Positions 27,030 to 36,672 of a stretch of 64,000 nt of DNA are shown here, one piece after another (position 1 is the stretch's first letter; every line of letters begins with the position of its first letter). Source of the DNA: an uncultured Parabacteroides sp. (lineage in GTDB: Bacteria > Bacteroidota > Bacteroidia > Bacteroidales > Tannerellaceae); assembly GCA_949287365.1 (NCBI GenBank), contig CASEGC010000062.1, forward strand, positions 1-64,000, read 5' to 3'. Below the pieces are notes generated by a model that had not been told where the DNA came from, ran no database searches, and worked only from the letters and a program-made list of their open reading frames with translations. The translations under genes and the position numbers were made by a program.

Positions 27030-28418
27030 ATGACAGAAAAGATTCATCAAAAACTAAGCGACTCGAAAATCGCACGTTGGAGCGTACTCGCTTTAGCGGC
27101 ATTTACCATGCTTTGCGGGTACATCCTTACGGACGTAATGGCTCCACTGAAACCGATGTTGGAAGAACAATTATTATGGAGCAGTACGGAATACGGTTTC
27201 TTCACTAGCGCATACGGATGGTTTAACGTTTTCCTTTTCATGTTAATCATCGGCGGAATCGTATTGGACAAAATGGGGGTCCGCTTCACAGGAGTCGGTT
27301 CCTGCCTCCTGATGATTATCGGCTGTTCTATCAAATATTACGCCATCTCCACCGATTCGTTGGACGGCGAGTTGTTCGGTTGGAAAGCGCAAGTGATGGT
27401 AGCGGCTATTGGATACGCTATTTTCGGCGTGGGCATAGAGACCGCAGGCATCACCGTCTCCAAGATTATCGTCCGCTGGTTCAAAGGCAAGGAGATGGCT
27501 CTCGCCATGGGTTTGGAAATGGCCACAGCCCGTTTGGGTACAGCTCTGGCACTATCCGTCACGGTACCAGTCGCCCGTTATTTCGATAGCATCTCCGCTC
27601 CTGTCCTATTTTGCCTTTGTATGCTATGCGTCGGTTTAACCGCCTTCCTTGTCTTCTGCGTGATGGACCGGAAGTTAGACGCTTCTATCGACCCGGAAGA
27701 ACGACAGGAAGAGGAACAAGAAGAACCTTTCCGCCTAAAAGATATCGTGCTGATCATCACCAACAAAGGTTTTTGGCTGATTGCTTTGCTTTGCGTGCTA
27801 TTTTATTCGGCTGTTTTCCCGTTCCTGAAATACGCGACTGACTTGATGGTCAACAAGTATCATGTTGATCCCGCTTTAGCGGGCAATATTCCGGCGATCC
27901 TACCTTTCGGGACCATCTTGTTGACGCCATTTTTCGGCAATCTGTACGATCGCAAAGGCAAGGGTGCCACTATCATGATTTACGGGGCCTTGATGCTAAT
28001 CGTCGTGCACGCATTGTTCACCTTACCAATCTTGAACCAATGGTGGTTCGCCACAATCGTGATGGTTATATTGGGAGTCGCTTTCTCCTTGGTTCCGTCC
28101 GCCATGTGGCCTTCCGTACCGAAAATCATTCCAGAGAAACAATTGGGTACGGCGTACGCATTGATATTTTGGGTACAAAACATAGGCCTAAGCATGGTTC
28201 CATTGCTAATCGGCTGGATATTGGACACTTATTGCAAAGTCGACACGGGAAGTGGTACACCCGCATACGACTATACGCTTCCAATGGCGGTTTTCACCGG
28301 CTTTGGCATATTGGCTTTGTTCATCGCCCTCCTTTTGAAGCGTGAAGACAAGATTAAACAATATGGATTGGAATCACCTAATATCAAACCCGATATGGAG
28401 GCGGACACTCACTTATGA
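27030..28418 (+). CDS. MFS transporter
   Basis: A 462-residue major facilitator protein with about twelve hydrophobic segments and a charged central loop (residues about 212-235, ERQEEEQEEPFRLKD). The loop 2-3 signature appears as GGIVLDKMGVRFTG. It sits between folC and ispE and overlaps ispE by 4 bp, so the three genes form one operon. Substrate unknown; the closest look is to Bacteroidetes MFS nitrate/nitrite- or oxalate-type relatives, but this is not certain. Confidence 0.85.
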   Translation: MTEKIHQKLSDSKIARWSVLALAAFTMLCGYILTDVMAPLKPMLEEQLLWSSTEYGFFTSAYGWFNVFLFMLIIGGIVLDKMGVRFTGVGSCLLMIIGCSIKYYAISTDSLDGELFGWKAQVMVAAIGYAIFGVGIETAGITVSKIIVRWFKGKEMALAMGLEMATARLGTALALSVTVPVARYFDSISAPVLFCLCMLCVGLTAFLVFCVMDRKLDASIDPEERQEEEQEEPFRLKDIVLIITNKGFWLIALLCVLFYSAVFPFLKYATDLMVNKYHVDPALAGNIPAILPFGTILLTPFFGNLYDRKGKGATIMIYGALMLIVVHALFTLPILNQWWFATIVMVILGVAFSLVPSAMWPSVPKIIPEKQLGTAYALIFWVQNIGLSMVPLLIGWILDTYCKVDTGSGTPAYDYTLPMAVFTGFGILALFIALLLKREDKIKQYGLESPNIKPDMEADTHL

Positions 28419-29227
28419 TTTGTTTTCCTAACGCGAAGATAAACTTAGGATTGAACGTAGTCGGCAAGCGGGCGGACGGTTATCACGATATCGAAACCGT
28501 CTTTTACCCTATTCCCGTGAAAGACGCATTGGAGATCGTCGCCGCGGACCGACAAAGTTTTACGCAAACCGGAATAGCGATAAATGCGCCGCAGGAGAAG
28601 AACTTAGTGATAAAAGCATTGAACGCATTGAAATCTCGATATGCTATTCCTCCACTGGAAATCCACTTGTTGAAAGCGATTCCTTTCGGTGCGGGATTAG
28701 GAGGTGGTTCCTCCGACGCGGCATTCGTGCTGAAGTTGGTCAACGACTTTCTTTCACTACGGATTCCAACGGAGGAGCTGGAAGCGATAGCCTCCTCTAT
28801 CGGTGCGGACTGCCCGTTTTTCATTCGGAACAAGCCTGTATTCGCTTCTGGAATAGGAGACCAGTTCGAACCTATCCAACTATCTTTAGCGGGTTATCAT
28901 CTATGTCTGGTCAAGCCATCGGTAGCGGTTTCTACCGCCGAAGCCTATTCCAAAGTTGTTCCTTCCATGCCGAACATTTCTTTGAAAGAGATTATCAAAC
29001 GGCCCGTATCGGAATGGAAGGAGTTGATGATAAACGATTTCGAACGAAGTGTTTTTCCGAATCATCCACTCATCGAACAGATCAAGAACAGACTATATGA
29101 GGCAGGCGCTTCATACGCCTCGATGTCCGGTTCCGGTTCGTCTGTCTTTGGGCTATTCGAACGACCGACCACACTCAAGACCGTTCCACTTTTCCGCGAT
29201 TGTTTTGTATGGGAAGGAAAGTTATAA
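28415..29227 (+). CDS. ispE: 4-diphosphocytidyl-2-C-methyl-D-erythritol kinase IspE
   Basis: A 270-residue GHMP kinase of the MEP isoprenoid pathway. It shows NAKINLGLNVVGKRADGYH at 6-24 and the ATP-binding glycine-rich PFGAGLGGGSSDAAF at 90-104, then SMSGSGSSVFG near the C terminus. Complete, somewhat short at the C end, as in Bacteroidetes homologues. Its ATG overlaps the MFS stop. No terminator was seen between it and the tRNA gene, which has its own promoter. Confidence 0.95.
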   Translation: MICFPNAKINLGLNVVGKRADGYHDIETVFYPIPVKDALEIVAADRQSFTQTGIAINAPQEKNLVIKALNALKSRYAIPPLEIHLLKAIPFGAGLGGGSSDAAFVLKLVNDFLSLRIPTEELEAIASSIGADCPFFIRNKPVFASGIGDQFEPIQLSLAGYHLCLVKPSVAVSTAEAYSKVVPSMPNISLKEIIKRPVSEWKELMINDFERSVFPNHPLIEQIKNRLYEAGASYASMSGSGSSVFGLFERPTTLKTVPLFRDCFVWEGKL

Positions 29228-29296
29228 AAGGAACTATGGAGGTGAAGCCAGGAATTAGTGGGAAAATATTAAGATGAAAATATTTCGCCATTATAC

Positions 29297-29327
29297 TTGT
29301 TTAACTGATATATTATATATACTTTTG
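29297..29327 (+). promoter_or_regulatory. Promoter of tRNA-Arg
   Basis: TTG at 29297-29299 and TACTTTTG at 29320-29327, 20 bp apart, match the Bacteroidetes consensus. Transcription would begin a few bases before the tRNA 5' end. Confidence 0.7.
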
Positions 29328-29337
29328 CACCGCATTT

Positions 29338-29411
29338 GGCTCGGTAGCTTAGTTGAATAGAGCGTCAGATTCCGGTTCTGAAGGTCGTGGGTTTGAGTCC
29401 CACCCGGGTCA
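29338..29411 (+). tRNA. tRNA-Arg (anticodon CCG)
   Basis: A complete cloverleaf: acceptor GGCTCGG pairs with CCGGGTC (two wobbles), D arm GCTT...GAGC, anticodon stem TCAGA/TCTGA with loop TTCCGGT, giving anticodon CCG for codon CGG, and T arm GTGGG/CCCAC. The discriminator is A and the CCA end is not encoded. Length 74 nt. Confidence 0.95.
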
Positions 29412-29414
29412 CGA

Positions 29415-29466
29415 GAAAAAGAATCCGTATGTTTGAGCGATTACCGCCATATACGGATTCTTTTTT
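29415..29466 (+). terminator. Terminator after tRNA-Arg
   Basis: GAATCCGTAT at 29421-29430 pairs perfectly with ATACGGATTC at 29451-29460, extended by A-T pairs, and ends in six T. Confidence 0.9.
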
Positions 29467-29539
29467 ATTCCTGATTCCAAATATTTATAAGTCACTATTT
29501 TCGTGAAATAAAACTGTTTAGAAACGAAATCAAGACTCT

Positions 29540-31405
29540 ATGAAAACATATAAACCGGACGCGTGGCTACCCACGACAAAAAAAGAGATAGAAGCCCGAG
29601 GATGGGATTATTTGGATGTAATCCTTTTCTCCGGCGACGCATATGTAGATCATCCCTCTTTCGGGACAGCCGTCATAGGACGTGTGTTAGAAGCAGAAGG
29701 GTTACGAGTCGCTATCGTGCCGCAACCGGATTGGCGAGGCGATTACCGCGACTTCAAGAAACTCGGCGTACCGCGGCTCTTTTTCGGCGTCTCCGCCGGA
29801 GCGATGGATTCCATGATCAATCATTACACGGCTAATAAACGTTTGCGCAGCGACGATGCCTATACGCCGGATAATCGTCCCGGCATGCGTCCGGACTACC
29901 CAACCATCGTCTACACAAGAATATTGAAAGAGCTTTATCCGAACACGCCGGTCGTATTAGGAAGCATCGAGGCCTCCTTGCGCCGGCTGACCCATTATGA
30001 TTATTGGCAAGACAAGCTATTACCCGGCATCCTCGCACTCAGTCCCGCCGACCTCCTGATTTATGGCATGGGCGAAAAACCCATCAAGGAACTGGTACGC
30101 CGCTTGCGCTCCAGCGAACCGTTCGAGACGATTAAAGATATCCGGCAAACCGCCTATATCACGGACAAAGCGGAAAAACGAGCGGATGACATTGAATTGT
30201 TCTCACACGAAGAATGCCTAAGGGATAAATTGAAACAAGCGAAGAACTTCCGTCATATAGAGGAAGAGTCTAATAAATACGCCGCTTCCCGAATCCTGCA
30301 AAAGGTCGGGGAACGGGTCATCGTGGTCAACCCACCGTTTCCGCCCATGACCAAGGCGGAGATAGACGCCTCGTACGACTTGCCGTACACCCGCTTGCCA
30401 CACCCCAAATACAAAGGGAAAACGATCCCGGCTTTCGAGATGATCAAGTTTTCCGTCAATATTCACCGAGGTTGTTTTGGAGGTTGTGCTTTCTGTACCA
30501 TCTCGGCGCATCAAGGAAAATTCATTGCCTCACGAAGCAAGGAATCCATCTTAAGAGAAGTGAAAGCCATCACGGAAATGCCAGACTTCAAAGGTTATTT
30601 GAGCGACTTGGGTGGCCCGTCGGCCAACATGTATCGGATGAAGGGGAAAGACGAGCGGATTTGCGCCCGATGCAAGAAACCCTCATGCGTCTATCCAGAC
30701 ATTTGCAAGAACCTGAATGCCGACCACACGCCATTATTAGACATCTACCGGGCTGTCGACCACCTGCCGAACATCAAGAAATCCTTCATCGGAAGTGGTA
30801 TCAGATATGACCTGACGCTGCATCATTACGCGGACGAGCCGTTGAACAAGGCCGCTCGGTCATACATGGAAGAATTGATAGCTCATCACGTCTCCGGACG
30901 ATTAAAAGTGGCCCCCGAACACACGCAAGATAGCGTATTGAAACTCATGCGCAAACCCTCGTTCTCCCTGTTCAAGCGGTTCAAACAAATTTTCGACCGC
31001 GTCAACCGGAAATATGGATTGAATCAGCAGTTGATTCCCTATTTCATCTCCAGTCATCCCGGATGTACGGAAGAAGACATGGCGGAGTTGGCGGTAATCA
31101 CCAAAGGGTTGCGTTTCCATCTGGAGCAAGTACAGGACTTCACGCCTACACCGATGACACTGGCCACCGAGATGTATTACACCGGATATCATCCTTACAC
31201 ACTGGAAAAAATATACACGGCCCGAAGCAAGGAACAGAAACTGGCACAGCGACAGTTTTTCTTTTGGTACAAGCCGGAGTCACGCCAACCGATTACGCAA
31301 GCGTTAAGAAAGATTGGCCGGACGGATTTAATAAAGAAATTATTCGGGCATCACGCGCCAAAAATAACGGACGAAAAGCCGCCAAAACACCTCCGGAGGA
31401 GATAA
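29540..31405 (+). CDS. ygiQ: YgiQ-family radical SAM protein
   Basis: A 621-residue member of the YgiQ family. The N-terminal domain (to about 290) carries DVILFSGDAYVDHPSFGTAV. The radical-SAM cluster motif Cys312-x3-Cys316-x2-Cys319 lies in RGCFGGCAFC, with further cysteines around 370-390 (RCKKPSCVYPDIC) that may hold a second metal site. Reaction unknown. The last 60 residues are basic. It is monocistronic and converges on ridA across two back-to-back repeat arrays. Confidence 0.93.
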   Translation: MKTYKPDAWLPTTKKEIEARGWDYLDVILFSGDAYVDHPSFGTAVIGRVLEAEGLRVAIVPQPDWRGDYRDFKKLGVPRLFFGVSAGAMDSMINHYTANKRLRSDDAYTPDNRPGMRPDYPTIVYTRILKELYPNTPVVLGSIEASLRRLTHYDYWQDKLLPGILALSPADLLIYGMGEKPIKELVRRLRSSEPFETIKDIRQTAYITDKAEKRADDIELFSHEECLRDKLKQAKNFRHIEEESNKYAASRILQKVGERVIVVNPPFPPMTKAEIDASYDLPYTRLPHPKYKGKTIPAFEMIKFSVNIHRGCFGGCAFCTISAHQGKFIASRSKESILREVKAITEMPDFKGYLSDLGGPSANMYRMKGKDERICARCKKPSCVYPDICKNLNADHTPLLDIYRAVDHLPNIKKSFIGSGIRYDLTLHHYADEPLNKAARSYMEELIAHHVSGRLKVAPEHTQDSVLKLMRKPSFSLFKRFKQIFDRVNRKYGLNQQLIPYFISSHPGCTEEDMAELAVITKGLRFHLEQVQDFTPTPMTLATEMYYTGYHPYTLEKIYTARSKEQKLAQRQFFFWYKPESRQPITQALRKIGRTDLIKKLFGHHAPKITDEKPPKHLRRR

Positions 31406-31499
31406 ACATCAGAAATACCCGCATAACCGACAAATAGGTTGGAATCTCCAGCTTCCGTAAGGTAAAACGGCCGTTCGTCTCAGTCCTCTATCAGTCCCG

Positions 31500-31615
31500 T
31501 ACCGTCAGGACTACAAAGGACAACAGTCCTAACAGCAAAGGACTGGAATCCTAACGGCAAAGGACTGGAGTCCTGACAGCAAAGGACAGCAGTCTTGACG
31601 GCACGGGACTCGGTT
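31500..31615. repeat. 22-bp tandem array, AGGACT/AGTCCT type
   Basis: AGGAC (GGGAC in the last unit) starts at 31517, 31539, 31561, 31583 and 31605, an exact 22-bp period. Units such as AGGACTGGAGTCCT are perfect palindromes followed by a GACAGCAA-like spacer. It lies just after ygiQ in the convergent ygiQ/ridA gap. Confidence 0.88.
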
Positions 31616-31629
31616 GTTCACAGACATTC

Positions 31630-31697
31630 ATAAAAAATTCCTTCGAAAGAAAAGCAAATCTCTTCCGAAGGAATTCCTTTTTTGTCCGAAGGAAAAA
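31630..31697. repeat. 22-bp tandem array, TTCG-AA type (second copy)
   Basis: The central CG recurs at 31644, 31666 and 31687 (spacing 22 then 21). Units resemble the 22.9-kb array (TTCCTTCGAAAGAAAAG, then TCTTCCGAAGGAA). It abuts the stop of ridA and directly follows the AGGACT array, so this 290-bp gap consists largely of two different arrays. Confidence 0.8.
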
Positions 31698-32078
31698 TCA
31701 GCCTTTCACGGCGATTACCTCCACTTCTACCAACCCATTCTTAGGCAGCGTCTTAACCGCAACGGCGGAACGAGCCGGAAACGAACCGGAAAAACGGGAA
31801 GCGTACACCTCATTCATCGCGGCGAAATCATTCATGTCGGCCAAGAAGACCGTCGTTTTCACCACGTCATCCATGCAGAAACCCGCTTCAGTCAATATCG
31901 CCTCCACGTTCTTGAAAGCCTGCAGGGTTTGTTCCTTCACTCCGCCTTCGACAAAAAGCCCAGTGGCGGGATCGAGCCCCAACTGTCCCGAAGCGAACAA
32001 CATATTACCAACTCGCGTCGCTTGGCTATAAGGCCCTATGGCAGCCGGAGCGTTCTTCGTAGAAATTACCTCTTTCAT
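31698..32078 (-). CDS. ridA: RidA-family enamine/imine deaminase
   Basis: A 126-residue YjgF/Rid protein. It contains IGPYSQATRVGNMLFASGQLGLDP near the N terminus, the conserved Arg in YASRFSGSFPARSAVAV (about 103), and the C-terminal EVEVIAVKG. RidA hydrolyses reactive enamines from PLP enzymes. It is the last gene of the dnaN-to-ridA run, 17 bp after rlmB. Confidence 0.95.
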   Translation of the reverse strand: MKEVISTKNAPAAIGPYSQATRVGNMLFASGQLGLDPATGLFVEGGVKEQTLQAFKNVEAILTEAGFCMDDVVKTTVFLADMNDFAAMNEVYASRFSGSFPARSAVAVKTLPKNGLVEVEVIAVKG

Positions 32079-32095
32079 TATAAATCGTATGTTTA

Positions 32096-32842
32096 TTAGT
32101 TATTGATGTTCATTCGTTGGCGAACCACCTCATAAATCATAACCGAGGCGGCCACGGAGACATTCAGCGACCCAATCGTGCCGAACTGCGGAATACGGAC
32201 CATCTGGTCGCAAATACGCAAGTTCTCAGCTGATACTCCCGTGTCCTCGGCACCCATCACGATCGCGACCGGCCCCACGTAATCCGCCGACGTATAAATA
32301 TCGCTCGCTTTCTCGGTAGCGGCGAAAACCCTCACGCCACTTTGCCGCAGGAAACGAATCGCCTGATTGATACTTTTCTCCTTGCAGACCGGCAGCACAT
32401 GCAGGGCACCCGCCGATGTCTTAATCGCATCGGCATTCACGGTCACGCTTCCTTTCCCTGGAATCACTATCGCGTCCACGCCGGCGCATTCGCACGTGCG
32501 GGCAATCGCCCCGAAATTACGTACGTCCGTCACTCCATCCAGCAGCACGATAAACGGGTCTTTCCCCTGTTCGTAAATAAAAGGTATGATATCCTCCAGC
32601 CGCTGATAAGTGACCGCCGAGATAAAAGCGATTACCCCTTGATGATTCTTACGGGTCAAACGGTCCAGCCGCTCGGCGGGCACACGCTGCACGGGAATGT
32701 CGCGTCCCCTCAGCACCTCGAACAACCGCTTGGACAACTCCCCTTGCAAGTCACGCCGGACTAAAATCTTATCCACCTCCTTATCCGCTTGTATAGCCTC
32801 GATAACGGCACGAATGCCAAATACCATCTCGTTCTCTCTCAT
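32096..32842 (-). CDS. rlmB: 23S rRNA 2'-O-methyltransferase, TrmH/RlmB family
   Basis: A 248-residue SPOUT methyltransferase. The N-terminal substrate-binding domain (FGIRAVIEAI...) is followed by the SPOUT core with DVRNFGAIARTCECAGVDA, VMGAEDTGVS and the knot motif RIPQFGTIGSLNVSVAASV. It likely methylates G2251 of 23S rRNA. It is downstream of recN by 25 bp. Confidence 0.9.
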   Translation of the reverse strand: MRENEMVFGIRAVIEAIQADKEVDKILVRRDLQGELSKRLFEVLRGRDIPVQRVPAERLDRLTRKNHQGVIAFISAVTYQRLEDIIPFIYEQGKDPFIVLLDGVTDVRNFGAIARTCECAGVDAIVIPGKGSVTVNADAIKTSAGALHVLPVCKEKSINQAIRFLRQSGVRVFAATEKASDIYTSADYVGPVAIVMGAEDTGVSAENLRICDQMVRIPQFGTIGSLNVSVAASVMIYEVVRQRMNINN

Positions 32843-32867
32843 ACTTTCTTATCCTACAACTTAGCTT

Positions 32868-34532
32868 CTATTTTTTCTCTCCTAACAAATCCCTCGCGTT
32901 AGCCAACGAAGCCTCCGTAACGGAAGCCCCGCTCAGCATACGAGCGATTTCCCGGACACGTTCCTCACCTTCCAATCGCTTGATACGAGTGAATGTCCGC
33001 TCTTTCGTATCTTCCTTATAAACAAAATAATGCGCTTGTCCTTTCGCCGCCACTTGCGGAAGATGCGTAATGGCCAAGACCTGCATTTTCGTACCCAAGT
33101 CTCGCATGATATCACCCATCTTATCCGCAATATCTCCCGAGACACCCGTGTCGACCTCATCGAAAATCAAGGTCGGAAGCGCAGTGAATCCAGCGATCAT
33201 CGCCTTGATACAAAGCATCAGCCGAGAAATCTCTCCGCCGGAAGCGGCTTGCGCCACCGGCCTCATCCCCGCGTTCTTATTGGCGGAGAACATGAATCGA
33301 ATCTCGTCCATCCCATCGTTTCCCGGCTCCTCCAAAGGAAGGACTTCCACCCGGAAACGGACGTTTGGCATTCCCAACGGAGCGACCAGCTCCACCAACC
33401 GAACGGCCATATCATCCGCCGCGGCCCGCCTTCGTTCACGCAATTCGGAAGCTTGCCGTAAAAGTTCCTTATAAACACGCTCCACCTCGGTCTCCAACGT
33501 AGAAATCCGCTCCTCATAGGAATCGATATCCCGCAAGCGTTCATTGAACTCGTCCCGAATCGCGATTAGTTCCTCCACGGTGGAAACCCGATGCTTTTGC
33601 TGAAGCGCATAGAGCGTGTTCAAACGTTCGTTCACCCAATCCAACCGTTGAGGGTTGAACTCCACGTCCTCCCGCGATATCTCTATCTCAGAGGCCACGT
33701 CACTCAAATCAATGTAAGAGGAACGCATCCTTTCCGAAAGCTCTCTCGCCTTCGGGAAATAACGTTCCAAAGCACCAATAGCAGAGCGAGCCTCTTTCAA
33801 CATACTGATTACGCCTTGCTCTTCCCCATCCAACAAGTCCGTCACCTTATATAAAGCGCTTTTTATCTCCTCAGCGTGAGAAAGAGTTTCCTGCTCCCGT
33901 TCCAATTCCTCCTGCTCTCCCTCTCGTAAATTCACCTCTTCCAATTGCTTCAATTGGAAACGGACATAATCTTCCTCCCGTTTGCTCTCGGCCGCTTTCC
34001 TCCTCAAGTCATCCAGTTCCTTCGATAAAGTCCGATAACGCGCATATTCCCGTTTATAGCTGGAAAACTCAGGCTCGTCCTCCGCCATGATATCGATCAC
34101 CCTCAATTGAAAACGGTTATCGCCCAACAGCAAGTTCTGGTGCTGGGAATGAATATCTATCAAGCGGTTTCCCAATTCTTTCATCACGGAAAGAGAGACC
34201 GGAGAGTCATTCACGAAAGCGCGGGATTTACCCGAAGCGAAAAGTTCCCGTCGTAAAATACAACTATCGGTATCGTATTCCATATCACGCTCAATAAAGA
34301 AAGACTCCAATTGATACGCAGATATGTCGAAAACCGCCTCTATCACACATTTTTCCGAACCATCCTTTATACTTTTAGCGTCCGCCCGTTGTCCTAACAC
34401 CAACGAGAGCGCCCCCAAGATAATGGATTTTCCCGCTCCGGTCTCACCAGTCATCACGGAGAAACCTTTTCCAAATCGGATATCCAGATTATCTATCAAG
34501 ACAAAATTCTGTATAAATAAAGACTTGAGCAT
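32868..34532 (-). CDS. recN: DNA repair protein RecN
   Basis: A 554-residue SMC-like ATPase. Walker A GETGAGKSI lies at 29-37. A long coiled coil (about 160-360) precedes the C-terminal lobe with the signature ASGGEISRLML and Walker B TLIFDEVDTGVSG. It acts in double-strand break repair. It belongs to the dnaN-ridA run, 7 bp after the DUF4835 gene. Confidence 0.95.
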   Translation of the reverse strand: MLKSLFIQNFVLIDNLDIRFGKGFSVMTGETGAGKSIILGALSLVLGQRADAKSIKDGSEKCVIEAVFDISAYQLESFFIERDMEYDTDSCILRRELFASGKSRAFVNDSPVSLSVMKELGNRLIDIHSQHQNLLLGDNRFQLRVIDIMAEDEPEFSSYKREYARYRTLSKELDDLRRKAAESKREEDYVRFQLKQLEEVNLREGEQEELEREQETLSHAEEIKSALYKVTDLLDGEEQGVISMLKEARSAIGALERYFPKARELSERMRSSYIDLSDVASEIEISREDVEFNPQRLDWVNERLNTLYALQQKHRVSTVEELIAIRDEFNERLRDIDSYEERISTLETEVERVYKELLRQASELRERRRAAADDMAVRLVELVAPLGMPNVRFRVEVLPLEEPGNDGMDEIRFMFSANKNAGMRPVAQAASGGEISRLMLCIKAMIAGFTALPTLIFDEVDTGVSGDIADKMGDIMRDLGTKMQVLAITHLPQVAAKGQAHYFVYKEDTKERTFTRIKRLEGEERVREIARMLSGASVTEASLANARDLLGEKK

Positions 34533-34539
34533 AGTATCT

Positions 34540-35451
34540 TTACCTTACTGTTTTCTTAAGTTCCTCCAAACGAGTGGATTGAGCGGGATAAATATCAAAC
34601 AGCATCTTATATCCCTCCTGACGCTCTTGAGCCGTCGCCTTCGAATAAATGGCGATAATCTCATCCAGCTTGGCGTCGGAGAACATCTGCAACAACACGG
34701 AAGTGGGACGTATTTTCTTCACCTCTCGCAAAGCGGGCAAAGCCTCGATAATCGTCATGCGTCCGCGATCCGGATTCGCCGCCATCTCGTCCAACCCTTT
34801 CCGATGATAAGTGTACCACATTTCCCGGAAAGCGTCCGAGGCGTTGTCTTGAAGAGCCGTCGCCACGGCGTGACGGTTCTGGTTGCTCTCGAAAGCCTTC
34901 CAGCCGTTCCACGACATTTCCGACTGCGCCATATTCACGATTTGCTGGGCCTGCTGGATATAGGCCGTCCCTCCTTTCGGGGCGAAACTATCGAAATCCA
35001 AGCCCAATATGATATAGATATAGAACACGACCGTAGCCGTGAGATTGCTTGTCAGCGAATAAGAGTTATAGTCCAAAGGCTCCCCTTCCATGTACTCGAA
35101 ATCCAACTGCTGGTCCCTGAAATTCAAGAGCGTGGTCGTATAGCTGGAATTATAGACCGGACGACGCGCCTGTATCTGGATCTCGCTCTTGAAACTCGTC
35201 TCGTCCAGCTCGTTCACGATAATCGTCATCGAGCAATCTATCTTTTCGTTCACCGCGAAAGTGGCGTCCGTCCACTTCCGGTTATTCACGAACTCCATCA
35301 AAGCGTTTTGCAGCGTCGTGAAAATCTGCTTATTCGCGGCGGCGACCTTATCCCCGTTCACCGTGATACGGGCATTTATCTCCTGCGCCTTCCCGCTCAC
35401 GAAGATAGCGCAAAGCGTGAACAAGCCAATCCATCTCCTTATCTTTCCCAT
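34540..35451 (-). CDS. DUF4835 family exported protein
   Basis: A 303-residue protein with a signal peptide (about 1-22, ending GKAQ). It shows the features of the Bacteroidetes-only DUF4835 family: EINARITVNGDKV at the start, an ALxEFxNNRKWTD segment and AxxxFYIYIILGLDFDSFAPKGG in the middle. Periplasmic or outer-membrane; function not established. It overlaps coaBC by 13 bp and is linked to recN, an order that appears conserved in relatives. Confidence 0.85.
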   Translation of the reverse strand: MGKIRRWIGLFTLCAIFVSGKAQEINARITVNGDKVAAANKQIFTTLQNALMEFVNNRKWTDATFAVNEKIDCSMTIIVNELDETSFKSEIQIQARRPVYNSSYTTTLLNFRDQQLDFEYMEGEPLDYNSYSLTSNLTATVVFYIYIILGLDFDSFAPKGGTAYIQQAQQIVNMAQSEMSWNGWKAFESNQNRHAVATALQDNASDAFREMWYTYHRKGLDEMAANPDRGRMTIIEALPALREVKKIRPTSVLLQMFSDAKLDEIIAIYSKATAQERQEGYKMLFDIYPAQSTRLEELKKTVR

Positions 35452-36650
35452 CGCGAAAACGTCACCAATTTATCAATGATATCGGAAGCCACCTCCCGCT
35501 TGCTTTTCAACGGGTAACTCGTCTCCTCACCCGTCTTGTCTATAATCGTCACCTTATTCGTATCGCAGCGGAAGCCGGCCCCTTTCTCGCGAAGCGAGTT
35601 CATGACGATGAAATCAAGATTCTTCCGCCTCAACTTATCCATCGCGTGAAGCGTCTCGTCATCGGTCTCCAAGGCGAACCCCACCATGATTTGTCCCTCT
35701 CGCTTCACCGCACCCAACGAGGCCGCTATATCCGCGTTCGGGATTAGCCGGAGCGTCATCTCCCGCTCTTTCTCCCGCTTGATTTTCCGCTCGGCGACGC
35801 TCTCCGGCCGGTAATCGGCGACGGCGGCGGACAAGATGGCCGCGTCGCAATCGGGGAAGGCATCCGACGCCGCCCGATACATCTCCCCGGCCGATTCCAC
35901 GTCCACACGCTTGATACGAGGGTTTGAGACCTCCAAGGCGACCGGTCCGGCGACCAACGTCACCTCCGCCCCGCGCTCGGCGCAAACCTCCGCCAAGGCG
36001 AACCCCATCTTCCCCGAAGAATAGTTCCCGACGAAACGCACGGGATCTATCTTCTCATACGTAGGCCCGGCGGTTATCAATATCTTCTTGCCCTTCAGCT
36101 CCTCGCGAACGGCGAAATAATTTTCCAACGCCTCGATAATCCGGTCCGGCTCCTCCATCCTTCCCTTCCCCACCAGATGGCTCGCCAGCTCGCCTTCGGC
36201 CGGTTCGATAATCCGATTGCCGAAGGAGCGCAGGCGCGCCAGATTCGCTCGCGTGGCGGGATGGGCGAACATGTCCAAATCCATCGCCGGAGCCACGAAC
36301 ACCGGAGCCTTGCACGAGAGGTAGGTCGTCACCAACATGTTGTCCGCCACGCCGTTCGCCATCTTCGCTATCGTGGAGGCGGTGGCGGGGGCTATCAGCA
36401 TCGCGTCCGCCCAAAGCCCGAGGTCCACGTGGCTGTTCCACGTCCCGTCGCGGTTGGAGAAGAACTCGCTGATGACGGGATGGCAGCTCAGCGTCGCCAG
36501 CGTGAGCGGCGTGATGAACTCCTTCCCCGCCGGCGTGATGACCACCTGCACCTCCGCGCCCCTCTTCACCAAGCCGCGGATGAGGTACGCCGCCTTGTAC
36601 GCGGCGATGCTTCCCGTGATTCCCAATATTATATGCTTGCCTTTCAACAT
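35439..36650 (-). CDS. coaBC: Bifunctional CoaBC (Dfp)
   Basis: A 403-residue bifunctional enzyme of coenzyme A synthesis. The N-terminal CoaC flavoprotein domain (1 to about 185) carries GITGSIAAYKA, NSHVDLGLWAD with the catalytic His, and APAMDLDMF. The C-terminal CoaB ligase domain begins ITAGPTYEKIDPVRF with NYSSGKMG and contains KIKREK. A 330-bp gap with a 40-bp repeat array separates it from the upstream exonuclease gene, so it may have its own promoter or depend on read-through. Confidence 0.95.
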   Translation of the reverse strand: MLKGKHIILGITGSIAAYKAAYLIRGLVKRGAEVQVVITPAGKEFITPLTLATLSCHPVISEFFSNRDGTWNSHVDLGLWADAMLIAPATASTIAKMANGVADNMLVTTYLSCKAPVFVAPAMDLDMFAHPATRANLARLRSFGNRIIEPAEGELASHLVGKGRMEEPDRIIEALENYFAVREELKGKKILITAGPTYEKIDPVRFVGNYSSGKMGFALAEVCAERGAEVTLVAGPVALEVSNPRIKRVDVESAGEMYRAASDAFPDCDAAILSAAVADYRPESVAERKIKREKEREMTLRLIPNADIAASLGAVKREGQIMVGFALETDDETLHAMDKLRRKNLDFIVMNSLREKGAGFRCDTNKVTIIDKTGEETSYPLKSKREVASDIIDKLVTFSRWER

Positions 36651-36672
36651 ACGTGTCTATTTTCGAATAAAA

